Shown piece by piece: positions 63,494 through 64,000 of a stretch of DNA of 64,000 nt (positions are counted from its first letter, which is position 1; each line of letters opens with the position of its first letter). The stretch comes from Halomonas sp. S3-1-1. GTDB lineage: Bacteria > Pseudomonadota > Gammaproteobacteria > Pseudomonadales > Halomonadaceae. A program made the translations under genes and the position numbers. The notes under the pieces are model-generated. The model saw only the letters and a program-made list of their open reading frames with translations. It was not told where the DNA came from and searched no databases. Where the stretch lies: positions 372,001 to 436,000 of the forward strand of contig NZ_JALGBZ010000001.1 in NCBI RefSeq assembly GCF_023757625.1, written 5' to 3'.

Positions 63494-64000
63494 ATGCCCC
63501 TCCCGTCATTCTTTTGGGAGCCGGAGGTCACGGCAAGGTCGTTCTCGATCTTTTACGACGTATCGGGCGCCCCGTCATCGGCGTGTGCGACCCAATATTT
63601 GAACACAAAGCGGGTGGCTTCTGGCGAGGTATTCCAGTATTAGGCGGCGATGGCGACTTGTTATGCCACGCAACTGACACGGTAGAACTTGCCAATGGAG
63701 TCGGAAGTTTGCCCGGCCAGTCCACGCGCCACCATCTGCACGAGCGACTCATTGCTCTGGGTTACCGCTTCGCGACCCTGGTTCATCCCTGTTCCGTACT
63801 TTCTGAAAGCGTGATTATGGGGCGCGGCGCACAAGTCATGGCCGGATGTGTCATCCAGGCTGACGTGCAAATAGGAGAGGGCACCCTGGTCAATACAGCT
63901 GCGCATATCGATCATGACTGTCAGTTGGGTAGGCATGTGCATATCGCCCCCGGCGCTGTGCTATCGGGAGGTATCAGGATCGCGGATAACGTTCATATAG
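63490..64000 (+). CDS. NeuD/LegH-type sugar acyltransferase (partial)
   Basis: 170 residues visible; the gene continues past the window. N-terminal NeuD-type Rossmann half (PPVILLGAGGHGKVVLDLL) and a left-handed beta-helix of hexapeptide repeats (IMGRGAQVMAGCVIQADVQIG; HIAPGAVLSGGIRIADN). The catalytic His region is HIDHDC. In legionaminic pathways this family acetylates the 4-amino group (LegH). GTG start overlaps the legI stop. Confidence 0.85.
   Translation, partial: MNAPPVILLGAGGHGKVVLDLLRRIGRPVIGVCDPIFEHKAGGFWRGIPVLGGDGDLLCHATDTVELANGVGSLPGQSTRHHLHERLIALGYRFATLVHPCSVLSESVIMGRGAQVMAGCVIQADVQIGEGTLVNTAAHIDHDCQLGRHVHIAPGAVLSGGIRIADNVHI

Overview
This 64 kb window reads as chromosomal DNA of a halophilic or marine gammaproteobacterium, most likely a Halomonas-type member of the Halomonadaceae. 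That is inferred from high GC, dense operons, acidic exported proteins, many solute-binding-protein transporters, and a flagellin array driven by FliA (sigma-28) promoters. No rRNA, tRNA, CRISPR array, insertion sequence or prophage was seen.

Layout. 1-8 kb: the end of a membrane protein, a DUF1289 protein, a Fe3+/aminoethylphosphonate-type ABC transporter (minus strand), msrA, and a PhnD-C-E-type ABC transporter. 8-9.7 kb: a YrhK-domain protein and a membrane diguanylate cyclase. 9.7-17.9 kb: a methionine-salvage island. mtnK and mtnA lie on the plus strand and flank a minus-strand operon, mtnB-mtnC-mtnD followed by a complete ribose-type ABC transporter that probably imports 5-methylthioribose. 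17.9-24.3 kb: recQ and a Ugp-type ABC transporter. 24.4-31.5 kb: a sigma-54 activator divergent from a gbuA-transporter-aruI-aldehyde dehydrogenase operon. The gap between them holds a 16-bp-arm palindrome and a -24/-12 promoter, so this is a readable regulatory circuit for the 2-ketoarginine to GABA route. 31.5-37.9 kb: a lyase/CoA-transferase pair, a LysR regulator and a TRAP transporter, plausibly one catabolic unit for a branched dicarboxylate. 38-47 kb: mostly housekeeping and small genes, including a Glu-rich repeat exported protein, two serine-hydrolase/beta-lactamase-fold proteins, a YadG/YadH-type exporter, yejK, terB-like and exoD-like genes, and a 24-residue membrane peptide too short for routine gene calling.

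47-64 kb is the most distinctive part. Two tandem fliD genes are followed by five flagellin genes. Each of the seven has a recognisable sigma-28 promoter, and near-identical terminators end the second fliD and every flagellin. Four flagellins share a 45-bp promoter/leader block with an inverted repeat, and a 538-bp stretch is repeated without a mismatch between the fliC1/fliC2 and fliC4/fliC5 junctions. Then follow a GT4 glycosyltransferase fused to a degenerate FkbM-like domain, a second putative GT-B glycosyltransferase, and a nonulosonic (legionaminic-type) acid operon, legB-(legC remnant)-legG-legI-legH/neuD, running off the window. The natural reading is flagellin made and then decorated with a sialic-acid-like sugar by neighbouring genes. 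The aminotransferase gene legC, however, is present only as an in-frame, internally deleted 213-residue version lacking its PLP core.
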